A stretch of 64,000 nt of DNA from Sporosarcina sp. ANT_H38 (GTDB lineage: Bacteria; Bacillota; Bacilli; Bacillales_A; Planococcaceae): positions 186,001 through 250,000 of the forward strand of contig NZ_VOBC01000001.1 in assembly GCF_008369195.1 (NCBI RefSeq), in the 5' to 3' direction. Shown piece after piece: positions 6,953 through 15,441 of this stretch. Position 1 is the first letter of the stretch; the number at the start of each line of letters is the position of its first letter. The notes beneath the pieces were generated by a model. It was not told the origin of the DNA. It made no database searches and saw only the letters and a program-made list of their open reading frames with translations. Made by a program: the position numbers and the translations under genes.

Positions 6953-7808
6953 AAATGTGAAACAGGAAGATGTTGGTTTGTTCGTTGAGAAGGTCTTTGG
7001 TGAAAATGAAGATTTAATTCGAAATTTTTTTGCCAGTATGAGAAGCGATATGAATGAGGGAATCTATTCAGTCGAAAACGTAAATAGAATGGTTGTCGCC
7101 GCTTCAATGCACTGTAATATTTGGCATCCTTACTGCGTCTATGTACGTCTTGCTTTTGATTTCAATTGTGTTGATGAAAGAGCAATTCAGTTCATGATTG
7201 AGTTCCTGAAAGATGAAGTTGAGAAACCATTATTTTTCTTGATTGACAACCGTTTTAGAGGTTTAGGTGAATTACTTACGCGAAAAGATTTCCGATTAAT
7301 TAGAAAAACAGAAGTAATTAATATCAATCCTAAAAGTTTCCTTTCTGTAAAAGATGATAGCGATCAAGAGATTATAACCGTTGGCCAAATTCTAAATGAC
7401 ACAGTTTTATTATCTAGCCTAATTAAGATTTGCAAAAAAATATATACAGAGACCCATGTAGATAACCCCGTTGCTGACTTGTCTAGTTTAAGTTGGAAAA
7501 ATGTCATCCTTGATGATCTTATCGACTCAAGTAGCTATGTTGTAGTAAACGAAAATAACGTAATTGCTTTCAGTTTGATGTATGAGGGTGAAGAAAATAG
7601 TTGGGAATTGGGCTGGGTCGGTGTAGAAAATAGTGATGAAATGACTCTATTGAATCTCGTTTTGAATAAACAGCTTCGAGATGCAAATGAACAAAATATC
7701 AAGTATATCGAAAAAGAAGTGGACTCAACATGTCCCTATTCACTGCACATTGCGAAGTCGCTATCCTATGATGTGTCGGAGACATGGTATGCATACGTTC
7801 AAACATAA
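6939..7808 (+). CDS. GNAT-like protein, two degenerate acetyltransferase halves
   Basis: About 289 residues from ATG 6939, overlapping the previous gene by 14 bases; an upstream GTG at 6900 is also possible and neither has a clear site. The N-terminal half contains MVVAASMHC and VRLAFDFNCVDERAIQFMIEFL. The C-terminal half contains VVNENNVIAFSLMYEG and WVGVENSDE, both reminiscent of GNAT beta strands. A canonical RxxGxG/A acetyl-CoA loop is not seen, so activity is doubtful. The overlap with the DUF2087 gene indicates co-translation. Confidence 0.7.
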   Translation: MQIHRNVKQEDVGLFVEKVFGENEDLIRNFFASMRSDMNEGIYSVENVNRMVVAASMHCNIWHPYCVYVRLAFDFNCVDERAIQFMIEFLKDEVEKPLFFLIDNRFRGLGELLTRKDFRLIRKTEVININPKSFLSVKDDSDQEIITVGQILNDTVLLSSLIKICKKIYTETHVDNPVADLSSLSWKNVILDDLIDSSSYVVVNENNVIAFSLMYEGEENSWELGWVGVENSDEMTLLNLVLNKQLRDANEQNIKYIEKEVDSTCPYSLHIAKSLSYDVSETWYAYVQT

Positions 7809-7861
7809 ACTACTAGACAACTTTAACCGTTTTGCCATCAATCAAAGTTAGGGTGAAAAAC

Positions 7862-8782
7862 ATGACGACTATCATCACAATTAATCCACCAAGTGACATA
7901 AGAAATCTCGCAGTTTTTTTAAGGGAAATGAATAAAGATTCAAGTAGCCACGTCGGTTATCTTGGAGAAGTCGAAGAGGAAGTTTATCAAACCCTTCTTC
8001 ATAACTTCTCGGATTTAGATTTGTCGCAGTCATTTGCAGTTGCCTATGAAGATGGATGTATTGTCGGCGCCATGGGGTTAGATATTGATAAAGATGACTT
8101 TAGTGCGGAAGTATGGGGACCTTTTATGAGCTATAAAGTAAATGATCCATATGTTATTGACGAGCTTTTAGCAGCAGTGATCTCCTATTCTTCAATTCAG
8201 CTAAAACATATAAACTTTTTTCTGAATAAGAAAAATACGCGTGGAAAAGAATTTGTCTTGAAACACGGGGGAGTTGAACAAGGGCATCATGCAATTTTAC
8301 TAGCTCACCGTGATGAACTTGGGGAAGTTAATGTTGATGGAATAGAAAAATATAGCCCACAGTATGAACAAACTTTTTCTGCTCTTCATGAAGCTGCATT
8401 TCCTAGTACGTATTATAGCGCGCAAGAAATTATTAGTCGTCAGAATGAAATGAATCAGTTATTCATAATGACAAATGGGGACCAGTTCATTAAGGGATAT
8501 GTCTATATAGAGGCTCAACCACAACATGAGGAGGGCTCGATTGAATATATTGCTGTTTCAACTCAAAATAGAAAACAGGGTGTTGGTACAAAGTTGATAA
8601 AAGCCGCATTAGTTAATCTTTTCTCGTTTAATGAAATAGAAAAAATTTCGTTATGTGTGGAAAAAGAAAATGAGAGTGCCCTTAACCTTTATCAAGCTGC
8701 CGGATTCAAAATGAAGCATGAACTCATACATTTCAAAATCACATTCAATGGGCGTGAGGAAATAGTTCATGATAATCAATAA
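7862..8782 (+). CDS. Tandem GNAT acetyltransferase
   Basis: 306 residues starting at ATG 7862 behind AGGGTG. The C-terminal domain (residues about 165-300) is a complete GNAT: YIEAQPQHEEGSIEYIAVS, then NRKQGVGTKLIKAAL (acetyl-CoA loop), and ESALNLYQAAGFK. The N-terminal half (IVGAMGLDIDKDDFSAEVWG) resembles a second, degenerate GNAT repeat. It follows another GNAT-like gene by 53 bases and overlaps the nucleotidyltransferase gene by 14 bases, so this is one operon. The acceptor is unknown. Confidence 0.83.
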   Translation: MTTIITINPPSDIRNLAVFLREMNKDSSSHVGYLGEVEEEVYQTLLHNFSDLDLSQSFAVAYEDGCIVGAMGLDIDKDDFSAEVWGPFMSYKVNDPYVIDELLAAVISYSSIQLKHINFFLNKKNTRGKEFVLKHGGVEQGHHAILLAHRDELGEVNVDGIEKYSPQYEQTFSALHEAAFPSTYYSAQEIISRQNEMNQLFIMTNGDQFIKGYVYIEAQPQHEEGSIEYIAVSTQNRKQGVGTKLIKAALVNLFSFNEIEKISLCVEKENESALNLYQAAGFKMKHELIHFKITFNGREEIVHDNQ

Positions 8783-9347
8783 TGAAGAAGATATTATTTC
8801 ATCGATTGGTGAAGACAAATGGATGATGGGACTATTGAAATGCGCTCAATCACTGAATTTACCCGATTGGTGGATCTGCGCTGGATTTGTTCGCTCTAAA
8901 ATTTGGGACGTACAACACGGTTTCGATGAAAGGACGACGATTCCAGATATTGATGTAATCTATTATGATCGAATAAATATAGAAAAGAGTGTGGAAAAGG
9001 AATACGAGGAAGCATTGAAAAGGCTTCTGCCTACTATCCCTTGGTCAGTCAAGAATCAGGCAAGGATGCATAGTATAAATAAAATCTCACCCTATTCTTC
9101 ATCCGTAGATGCTATTTCAAAGTTTCCTGAAACAGCAACGGCTTTAGGGGTGAAATTGGATGGCAGAGATAATGTCATATTAACAGCGCCTCACGGTATA
9201 GATGACGTTGTAAATTTTATAGTAAAGCCGACCCCTTATTTTTGTGAGCAGAAAGAGCAGATGAAGATCTATAAAGAAAGAATTAGGAAAAAGAATTGGC
9301 AAGTTCTATGGAATAAGATTGAGATTATAAGTGCGCAACGTAATTAG
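8769..9347 (+). CDS. Nucleotidyltransferase family protein (COG3575/DUF925)
   Basis: The 192-residue protein contains LPDWWICAGFVRSKIWD and PDIDVIYYD, where the aspartates match the DxD metal site of the minimal nucleotidyltransferase fold. It also has WSVKNQARMH and IDDVVNFIVKPTP, both typical of this family. The ATG at 8769 lies inside the end of the preceding acetyltransferase gene. The substrate is not known; the family is common in soil Firmicutes and proteobacteria. The second sliding-clamp gene follows 10 bases later. Confidence 0.85.
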   Translation: MIINNEEDIISSIGEDKWMMGLLKCAQSLNLPDWWICAGFVRSKIWDVQHGFDERTTIPDIDVIYYDRINIEKSVEKEYEEALKRLLPTIPWSVKNQARMHSINKISPYSSSVDAISKFPETATALGVKLDGRDNVILTAPHGIDDVVNFIVKPTPYFCEQKEQMKIYKERIRKKNWQVLWNKIEIISAQRN

Positions 9348-9357
9348 GAGGGTTTTT

Positions 9358-10488
9358 ATGGAATTTACAGTAAGCAAAAGTTCATTTACGACTGCGGTTT
9401 CTGATATAAATAAAATTATTTCATCAAAAAGCGTTATTCCAATACTCTCGGGAATAAAAATAGAAGCCAACGAGAGCGGTATTAAGCTAACAGGTAGCAA
9501 TTCAGATATTTTCATTGAAAGGACAATCCCATTACTAATTAGTGGAGAAAAGGTTGTGGCAATCAAAGAATTTGGAAGTGTAGTTGTCTTATCAAAATAT
9601 TTAAATGAGATTGTGAAAAAATTACCCAATGATATTTGTATTAAATTAGCACTCGATGATTCGATAACAATAAAATCTGGGGATATTGAAACGAAATTAA
9701 ACGGATTTAATGCGAATGACTATCCAAAACTTCCGGAGATGAATCGCAATAATAAAATTGAAATACCGTTTGGAAAATTAACGGAGGCTTTAAAGCAAAC
9801 TGCATTTGCTGTTTCAAAAAGCGAGGCCAAACCGGTACTAACCGGAGTGAAGATGGAGTTTGAAGAAAATAAGCTTATTTGTACTGCAACAGATTCACAT
9901 AGATTAGCACGTAGAGAAGTGGAAATTGAATCTGCAATTACAGAATCATTTGTTGTTCCGAGTACAAGTTTGTCAGAACTGACACACCTTAAAGAGGCAG
10001 ATTCCTCAATTGTAGGAATCTCTTATACGGATCATTTCATTATGTTCGGGACTGCAAACAGTTCACTTTATTCAAGGTTAATCGAAGGTGTATATCCTAA
10101 CACTAAATCTTTGGTCCCAACAGAATCAAAGGCATCGATAACCATGAACAACCAAGCACTAATAGATGGAATTGATCGGGCTTGTGTATTTTCGACCGAA
10201 TGGAAACATAATAACGTCCAATTGGAGATTGTGGACGATACTACTATCAAGATATCTTCAAATTCCACAGAAGTCGGGATGATTGAAGAGCTTCAAAAAA
10301 TTATACATATTCACGGACAGTACGACATCCAAATGTCATTCGATGGTCGCTTTGTACTTGATGCTTTAAAAAGGATACATGAAGAAAATGTTACGATACG
10401 TTTTGATGGCATGATGAAGCCGATTGTCATTCAACCACTAAATGATTCAACTTGCCTTCATCTAATTTCGCCAGTACGGTCTTATTAA
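9358..10488 (+). CDS. dnaN: DNA polymerase III beta subunit paralogue (second sliding clamp)
   Basis: 376 residues, full length for a bacterial clamp, starting at ATG 9358 after TAGGAGGG. Three repeated clamp domains are visible: MEFTVSKSSFTTAVSDINKI, then domain two with FGKLTEALKQTAFAVSKSE and CTATDSHRLARREVE, and domain three ending in the conserved ISPVRSY tail. That tail normally shapes the hydrophobic pocket for clamp-binding peptides. The neighbourhood (nucleotidyltransferase, acetyltransferases, ASCH) is not the dnaA-dnaN origin locus, so this is probably an extra copy. Its job could be specialised repair or an accessory replication role, which is inference. Confidence 0.88.
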   Translation: MEFTVSKSSFTTAVSDINKIISSKSVIPILSGIKIEANESGIKLTGSNSDIFIERTIPLLISGEKVVAIKEFGSVVVLSKYLNEIVKKLPNDICIKLALDDSITIKSGDIETKLNGFNANDYPKLPEMNRNNKIEIPFGKLTEALKQTAFAVSKSEAKPVLTGVKMEFEENKLICTATDSHRLARREVEIESAITESFVVPSTSLSELTHLKEADSSIVGISYTDHFIMFGTANSSLYSRLIEGVYPNTKSLVPTESKASITMNNQALIDGIDRACVFSTEWKHNNVQLEIVDDTTIKISSNSTEVGMIEELQKIIHIHGQYDIQMSFDGRFVLDALKRIHEENVTIRFDGMMKPIVIQPLNDSTCLHLISPVRSY

Positions 10489-10572
10489 AACGAGTACCTT
10501 TGCCCTTATTTAGTAATGGGGAGCTTGAGTATAGAAGATTTATATTGTTTAAAATCGAAAGGGGTTTTCAGG

Positions 10573-11016
10573 ATGAATCAAGCAGCACAAACCTATTGGG
10601 ATGAGTTTTGGAATGGCGGCAATACCCCTACTTCTGTCAGCGCGTGGATGTTTGGTGGTTTGCCAAATGAGTTAGCACAGCTTGTAATTGATGGGAAAAA
10701 GACAGCGACATGTTCAGGACATGTTATATATGGGTTGGAAAATGAGCCATTTCCGACGACAGAAGATTACAGCATTATTTTAAATAAGGACGAACAGCCG
10801 GTTGCCATTATTAAGACGGTTGAAGTATCGTACGTACCGTTGAATAAAGTGACGGAGGATTTTGCGATTTCCGAAGGGGAAGGCACTTATGAAGATTGGA
10901 GAGCGATTCATGAGAGATTCTTCACAGATGAATTACAGAATCATGGACTTGTGTTTTCTGAGGATATGCTTCTTGTTTGTGAACGATTTACGCTGATTGA
11001 CATAAAGGATAAGTAA
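10573..11016 (+). CDS. ASCH domain protein
   Basis: 147 residues from ATG 10573, with AAAGGGG about 9 bases upstream; a longer frame from 10516 lacks a site. It shows the ASCH signature: SAWMFGGLPNELAQLVIDGKKTATC, whose GKKTAT core is at residues about 44-49, then a beta barrel ending in LVCERFTLI. ASCH proteins resemble PUA domains and are thought to bind RNA or modified nucleosides; some hydrolyse N4-acetylcytidine. The E-rich loop before YEDWRAIHERFF is typical of the larger ASCH subgroup. Confidence 0.87.
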   Translation: MNQAAQTYWDEFWNGGNTPTSVSAWMFGGLPNELAQLVIDGKKTATCSGHVIYGLENEPFPTTEDYSIILNKDEQPVAIIKTVEVSYVPLNKVTEDFAISEGEGTYEDWRAIHERFFTDELQNHGLVFSEDMLLVCERFTLIDIKDK

Positions 11017-11065
11017 GCTCAGAAAAGTCTTTTACCTAAAACAACAAATAGAGGTGGGCACAGTA

Positions 11066-11887
11066 ATGTTGATAGCAACTTTAGAAAGTTATCTTGAAGA
11101 TAGAATGCCGAAACTAACGAAAGAAATTAGGCAAGAGATGTTGACACAAATCGGAAATCCAGATAGTTATTTGCGTGACGAGTTAATCTATCGAAGCTTT
11201 GGAAAAATGATTGTTTCCAATCAATTAAATTCAGAAGAAATACAGGCTCTACTTGAAGTGGTGTTACAGGAAGACTATTTATTTTACGGAATTGGTGAGT
11301 CTGGAACGGATTCAGTTTTCACACGTTCTTTCTCGGCGCTGGTTATCGCGGCGGTTATTGAATATGACATCGAGAAACAAGTAGTGGATCCAGATCTTGT
11401 TCTGTATACAGTGGACAGGGTTATACGCTATATGATGGAAGAAAAAGACGCACGCGGTTTTATTCATGGAAATGGGTGGGCGCATGCTATTGCACATGGT
11501 GCTGATGCTTTGGACGCCTTGTCGAAACATCCTCTACTAAAAAAAGAGGATAGTAATCAAATTCTGCATGCAGTTCAACATTCCTTGCTCAGGCAAGTGG
11601 ATTATTTGGATGAAGAGGAAGAACGGTTAGCTACAATAATAGTTTCATTAATAAAGTATCAAGATAATGAACAGGCTATACGAGTATGGATTGAAGAATT
11701 GGCCAGAATGGTCGAAACTCAAATGGATGAAAATAAAGGATCCCTTGACGCATATCATGTTCAAAGAACAGTAAAGAACTTTTTGAAATCAGTTTATGTA
11801 ATTTTGAGTGCGAAGGATATAGGAAAGAAAGTAAATAGCGACGTTTTTGGAGTTCTCAAAAAGTGGATGTGGTTTTATCTGAATTAG
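11066..11887 (+). CDS. DUF2785 family protein
   Basis: 273 residues from ATG 11066, placed 8 bases after AGAGGTGG (GTG at 11054 is a poorer choice). The all-helical sequence includes DSYLRDELIYRSFGKMI and RGFIHGNGWAHAIAHGADAL, a His-rich motif diagnostic of DUF2785. Its function is unknown. It has no signal peptide or membrane segment. It follows the ASCH gene by 49 bases and has no recognisable terminator behind it. Confidence 0.85.
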   Translation: MLIATLESYLEDRMPKLTKEIRQEMLTQIGNPDSYLRDELIYRSFGKMIVSNQLNSEEIQALLEVVLQEDYLFYGIGESGTDSVFTRSFSALVIAAVIEYDIEKQVVDPDLVLYTVDRVIRYMMEEKDARGFIHGNGWAHAIAHGADALDALSKHPLLKKEDSNQILHAVQHSLLRQVDYLDEEEERLATIIVSLIKYQDNEQAIRVWIEELARMVETQMDENKGSLDAYHVQRTVKNFLKSVYVILSAKDIGKKVNSDVFGVLKKWMWFYLN

Positions 11888-12028
11888 TCGTATAGTTTTT
11901 ATGTTCTGTCGTAGAGTTCGAACGATCTGTTGTTCAGTTCTCAATTACGTGTTACCGCAATTATCTTTTCCGAGTAATCAGCATACTATCTAAGGTAGCG
12001 TAATGATGCTCAGGAAAGGTGGAGACGT

Positions 12029-12679
12029 ATGTATTATCCTTATGCCCAACAAATGACCTGCCGGCAACAACGGGTAATGACTGTTACTGGAATCGGGAGT
12101 CTTAAAATAACGCCGGATATCGCTCAAATTCAGTTGGAAGTCAGTACTGAAAACAAGCAACTTAATCATGCGCAAAAGGAAAATGCTTATGAGATGAGTC
12201 AGGTTATCGATTCGTTATTGAAATTAGGAATTGACAGAGACAATATACAAACTGTTTCCTACACGATAGTTCCCCAATACAACTATATCGAAGGTGAACA
12301 AATATTTAGAGGATACGAAGTTACTAATGCGATTACAGTGAAAATCACTGATATTGATCAAGTTGGAAATGTTATAGATATGGCGGTCCAAAACGGGGCA
12401 AACAGGGTATCAAATATTCAGTTCAAGGTTGAAAATGAACAATTGGAATATCAAAAAGCATTGAGCCTTGCACTAAAAAATGCATTAGCCAAAGCGCAAA
12501 CAATTGCTGGGACAATGCAGCTGCAACTTGACCCCCATCCAATTAAAATTGTTGAGGAATTAAGAGAAGAACCCATCGTGTATCGAACATTTGCGGCGAA
12601 AGAAATGACTGGCTCCACACCGATTGAACAGGGACAAATTACGATTAGCGCTACGGTTAAAGTGCAATTTCAGTATTAA
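12029..12679 (+). CDS. SIMPL domain protein (DUF541, YggE-like)
   Basis: 216 residues with AGGAAAGGTGGAG ahead of the ATG. VMTVTGIGSLKITPDIAQIQL, the paired DRDNIQTVSYTIVPQYNY and GYEVTNAITVKI motifs, and a C-terminal GQITISATVKVQFQY define the SIMPL fold. Members form oligomeric shells, and bacterial ones are linked to oxidative stress or the cell envelope. This one lacks a clear signal peptide, beginning instead with a Tyr-rich segment, so it may be cytoplasmic or in the spore. Confidence 0.86.
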   Translation: MYYPYAQQMTCRQQRVMTVTGIGSLKITPDIAQIQLEVSTENKQLNHAQKENAYEMSQVIDSLLKLGIDRDNIQTVSYTIVPQYNYIEGEQIFRGYEVTNAITVKITDIDQVGNVIDMAVQNGANRVSNIQFKVENEQLEYQKALSLALKNALAKAQTIAGTMQLQLDPHPIKIVEELREEPIVYRTFAAKEMTGSTPIEQGQITISATVKVQFQY

Positions 12680-12774
12680 AATGACAGCGTAAAGAAGAGG
12701 AATACTATTATGCGTTGATAGTAAAAACGACATCTAACCGAATCACGATTATAAATTAAGGGAGTGGGGAAGAC

Positions 12775-13140
12775 ATGGTAGCTAAAAAATCTTCTAATTA
12801 CCTATCGCCTATTGCGCGGATATTTGAAAAGTTTTCACGGCAACAAGACGTATCGTTGATTTATGGAGAAGCAATTGATTTTGAAAACAAAAAAGTCCTT
12901 CCAGTAGCAAAGATTAATTATATTGTTGGCGGGGGAGGAGGATATTCTGGTGAACCAGGCAATTCTTCAGTTAATCAAGGAGAAGGGGGCGGGGGTCATA
13001 TTTCCGTCAGGCCTTTGGGTGTCTACGAGATTGATGCGGAAAAAGTGAGGTTCAGACCAATCATTGACTTCAAATTCACTTTAACACTAGTTGCCGTTTT
13101 TACACTGGGTCTAGTTTTGTTATTAAAGAAAGCGCGCTGA
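12775..13140 (+). CDS. GerW/YtfJ-like sporulation protein with a C-terminal anchor
   Basis: 121 residues starting after GGAGTGGGGAAG. The pattern of a short N-terminal helix, VSLIYGEAIDFENKKVLPVAKI, a Gly-rich loop (IVGGGGGYSGEPG and GEGGGGHISVRPLGV) and then VRFRP is that of the GerW (YtfJ) family of forespore proteins needed for L-alanine germination in B. subtilis. Unlike typical GerW, it ends in one hydrophobic helix (residues about 100-116) followed by KKAR, a membrane anchor. It is likely expressed in the forespore, which is inference. Confidence 0.8.
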   Translation: MVAKKSSNYLSPIARIFEKFSRQQDVSLIYGEAIDFENKKVLPVAKINYIVGGGGGYSGEPGNSSVNQGEGGGGHISVRPLGVYEIDAEKVRFRPIIDFKFTLTLVAVFTLGLVLLLKKAR

Positions 13141-13168
13141 AAATTAATTTGTATTAGGGAGATTTAGT

Positions 13169-13633
13169 ATGGGGTATATACAGGAATTAAGAGATTTAGT
13201 AGGCAATCGACCAATTGTTATGACAGGGGCAAACGTGATTTTACTAGATAACGAAAAAAGGCTGTTATTGCAATTAAGAACAGATAACAACTGCTGGGGG
13301 TTAGCTGGAGGCTCGTTAGAACCAGGAGAAACGTTGGAAGAAGTGGCGAAACGAGAGTTATATGAAGAAACTAATTTGGTAGCAAAACAACTTTCTTTGT
13401 TCAAAGTGTTTTCTGGTCAAGAGTTTTATTATAAATATCCACATGGTGATGAAGTTTATAATGTAATCGCTACCTATATTTGTACTGATTATGAGGGTGT
13501 AATGAAGGAACAGGCAGATGAAGTACAGGCTTTGAAATTCTTTCGCTTTGACGAGCTGCCAGGGAAACTAAATCCTCCTGAAATACCGATACTGTCTGAA
13601 TTTATCACCACTCATTACTGCGAGAGCATCTAA
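13169..13633 (+). CDS. NUDIX hydrolase
   Basis: 154 residues after GGGAG. The Nudix box is complete: GGSLEPGETLEEVAKRELYE, then ETNL, at residues about 49-72. It is preceded by VILLDNEKRLLLQLRTDNNCWGLA. The metal-binding glutamates of REL-x-EE are intact. This subgroup (YjhB-like) has broad nucleotide or isoprenoid diphosphate substrates, and the sequence does not decide which. A second NUDIX gene follows 34 bases later. Confidence 0.86.
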   Translation: MGYIQELRDLVGNRPIVMTGANVILLDNEKRLLLQLRTDNNCWGLAGGSLEPGETLEEVAKRELYEETNLVAKQLSLFKVFSGQEFYYKYPHGDEVYNVIATYICTDYEGVMKEQADEVQALKFFRFDELPGKLNPPEIPILSEFITTHYCESI

Positions 13634-13667
13634 AAGGAATGTGCTAATTAATAGGGGGAATAATTGA

Positions 13668-14423
13668 ATGTTGTATCGCAGAAAAACGTACACGATTGAA
13701 CCAGCGATGTACGTAAAATTTACCCACTTTTTTCACACCTATTTGCTTCCGAATCAGCTGACGCATGGAGCGCAGCTGGTTGGACGGTGGGTTAATGAAC
13801 AACAGACAGAGATCATGGCAATGTGGTCATACGATAATAGGGCCCATTACGAGATAGTGGACGCTAACATTCGGGCATCGGAAATGCATGCTGAAGCGCA
13901 AAACTATCGAAAATCATTGGCGCCATTATTTATTTCATCAAACGAAGACTTTTTCACTTCTACGGGGGAGTACGGACAATCTAAACAAATCGTTGCTGTC
14001 AGTGGCTATATTGTAAATGAGGAAGGACACGTATTACTTGTACGTAACAATCACCGAAATGATACATATGAAATGCCGGGTGGGCGACTTGAACTTGGGG
14101 AAGCCTTGAAAGAGGCGGTAAAACGGGAAGTGCTAGAAGAAACAGGTATCCACGCTGAAATTGGCGATATGACGGGCGTTTATCAAAATATCACGTCAGG
14201 CGTCATCTGTATGGTTTTTCATGGGAGAGCAATATCAGGTGTACCGGCTGCTCAGCCTCCTGAAACGATTGACGTACAATTTGTTGACTTTGATAAAGAA
14301 CAAGTAGAAGACTGGATAAAAAGACCCCAATTTGCGTCGAGAGTAAATGATGCTCGAAATAGCGACACGTTAGCTTATGAAAGTTATGAAGTGAAACCGT
14401 ATCGATTGATTGAGCGCTCATGA
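13668..14423 (+). CDS. Fusion of a NIPSNAP-like domain and a NUDIX hydrolase
   Basis: 251 residues after AGGGGGA. Residues 1-85 (LYRRKTYTIEPAMYVKFTHFF, then QLVGRWVNEQQTEIMAMWSY) look like a dimeric alpha/beta-barrel NIPSNAP-type domain. Residues about 105-235 are NUDIX: IVAVSGYIVNEEGHVLLV, then GGRLELGEALKEAVKREVLE with ETGI. The catalytic glutamates are present. Its stop overlaps the start of the PP2C-like gene by four bases (ATGA), so the two are translationally coupled. The combination may act on a phosphorylated small molecule, which is inference. Confidence 0.84.
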   Translation: MLYRRKTYTIEPAMYVKFTHFFHTYLLPNQLTHGAQLVGRWVNEQQTEIMAMWSYDNRAHYEIVDANIRASEMHAEAQNYRKSLAPLFISSNEDFFTSTGEYGQSKQIVAVSGYIVNEEGHVLLVRNNHRNDTYEMPGGRLELGEALKEAVKREVLEETGIHAEIGDMTGVYQNITSGVICMVFHGRAISGVPAAQPPETIDVQFVDFDKEQVEDWIKRPQFASRVNDARNSDTLAYESYEVKPYRLIERS

Positions 14424-15217
14424 ATAATCTCTCTTGGGTTGGAAGTGAAAAGGACTTTGTAGATGAACCGGATGTTAGATGGGTTGATCGCGTGGTAGTT
14501 GGTCGTTTTGGGGGTAATTCTTCAGCGGGACAAACCAAGAATGAAGATGGCTGCGTGATTTGGCAAAATGAGAAATGGGAATTCGTAGCTATTTTAGATG
14601 CGCATAAAAGTTCGGAAAGTGCGGAACTTGTCATTCGAACACTCGAACTGTTCAAAGAAAATTTGGTGGAGATTTTAGAAATGAAGGGTCCGCCAGAGTT
14701 TAAACGTTTGGAAGTGAAGCTACTTGGAATTTTTCAATCCGAACAGTTTTTGAATGACTGCAAGCGTGTCACAGGAGAAACGGCTTGTCTTATCGTTGTT
14801 AGGAAAGCTAATTATGTATGGTGGCTTTCCGTTGGAGATTGCTTAGTATATGTATTGCATCCGGATCTAATTGCCCTGAACCAATTTCAACTCAACCAAA
14901 GACAATTCTTCGAGTGGATTGGACAAGTGAATACGTTTAAGCAAGCAGTACCATGCTACACCTCAGGAACGAGGGAGTTGAGAAGAGGCAACAACCTTAT
15001 TTTTTTGACGACTGATGGTTTAGTGGAATGCCCGGGGAATCCTTTTTCGGATCCATCAAATCTTGTTGCTGCGCTGAATGAAAAAGAACTTGATGAAGGA
15101 ATTTTACAGTTATTGATGGAAATCGAAAGGCAGAATGTGCGGGACAGTACGACGATTATTGCGTGGAATGTGGAAGTGGAAAAGGAAGGTAGCATCCCGA
15201 GCGACTATAAGGGATGA
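14420..15217 (+). CDS. PP2C-like serine/threonine phosphatase domain protein
   Basis: 265 residues starting within the end of the NUDIX fusion gene. PP2C motifs appear in order: GGNSSAGQTKNEDGC (motif with the metal Asp), EFVAILDAHKSS in place of the classic DGHGG, VWWLSVGDCLVYVL (GDS replaced by GDC), LIFLTTDGLVECPG and VRDSTTIIAWN. The metal-binding aspartates of NEDG, LDAH, TTDG and DSTT are all retained, so activity is plausible. No membrane segment is seen. The partner kinase is not nearby. Confidence 0.82.
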   Translation: MNNLSWVGSEKDFVDEPDVRWVDRVVVGRFGGNSSAGQTKNEDGCVIWQNEKWEFVAILDAHKSSESAELVIRTLELFKENLVEILEMKGPPEFKRLEVKLLGIFQSEQFLNDCKRVTGETACLIVVRKANYVWWLSVGDCLVYVLHPDLIALNQFQLNQRQFFEWIGQVNTFKQAVPCYTSGTRELRRGNNLIFLTTDGLVECPGNPFSDPSNLVAALNEKELDEGILQLLMEIERQNVRDSTTIIAWNVEVEKEGSIPSDYKG

Positions 15218-15250
15218 AAGAATGTAAAACCAGGGTTAGACAAATTAAAG

Positions 15251-15352
15251 ATGGATTCACCTGAACTAAATTATATTTTAGATCTTTTTCATAAACCAGA
15301 TTGGATCGATAAATTGATCGAGGAGTTGGAGCAACCATCTGATTTAAGTTGA
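15251..15352 (+). CDS. Possible 33-residue microprotein
   Basis: An ATG frame of 33 codons encodes an acidic helix-like peptide including MDSPELNYILDLFHKPDWID, and stops 12 bases before a hairpin. There is no convincing ribosome binding site, so it may be coupled to the PP2C-like gene 34 bases upstream or may be chance. The amino acid composition is protein-like. No family is recognised. Confidence 0.3.
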   Translation: MDSPELNYILDLFHKPDWIDKLIEELEQPSDLS

Positions 15353-15363
15353 AAATATATAAT

Positions 15364-15394
15364 CCCTCTCGCAAGCATAGTGCTTGCGAGAGGG
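15364..15394 (+). terminator. Hairpin between convergent genes
   Basis: CCCTCTCGCAAGCA (15364-15377) pairs perfectly with TGCTTGCGAGAGGG (15381-15394) around TAG. Neither flank has an ideal T-run. It separates the PP2C operon from the minus-strand small gene at 15442-15621 and probably ends both. Confidence 0.65.
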
Positions 15395-15441
15395 GCTATC
15401 ATTTCGCGGTGGTTTTTAGTGGCTGTTATTGCGCAGATGAA

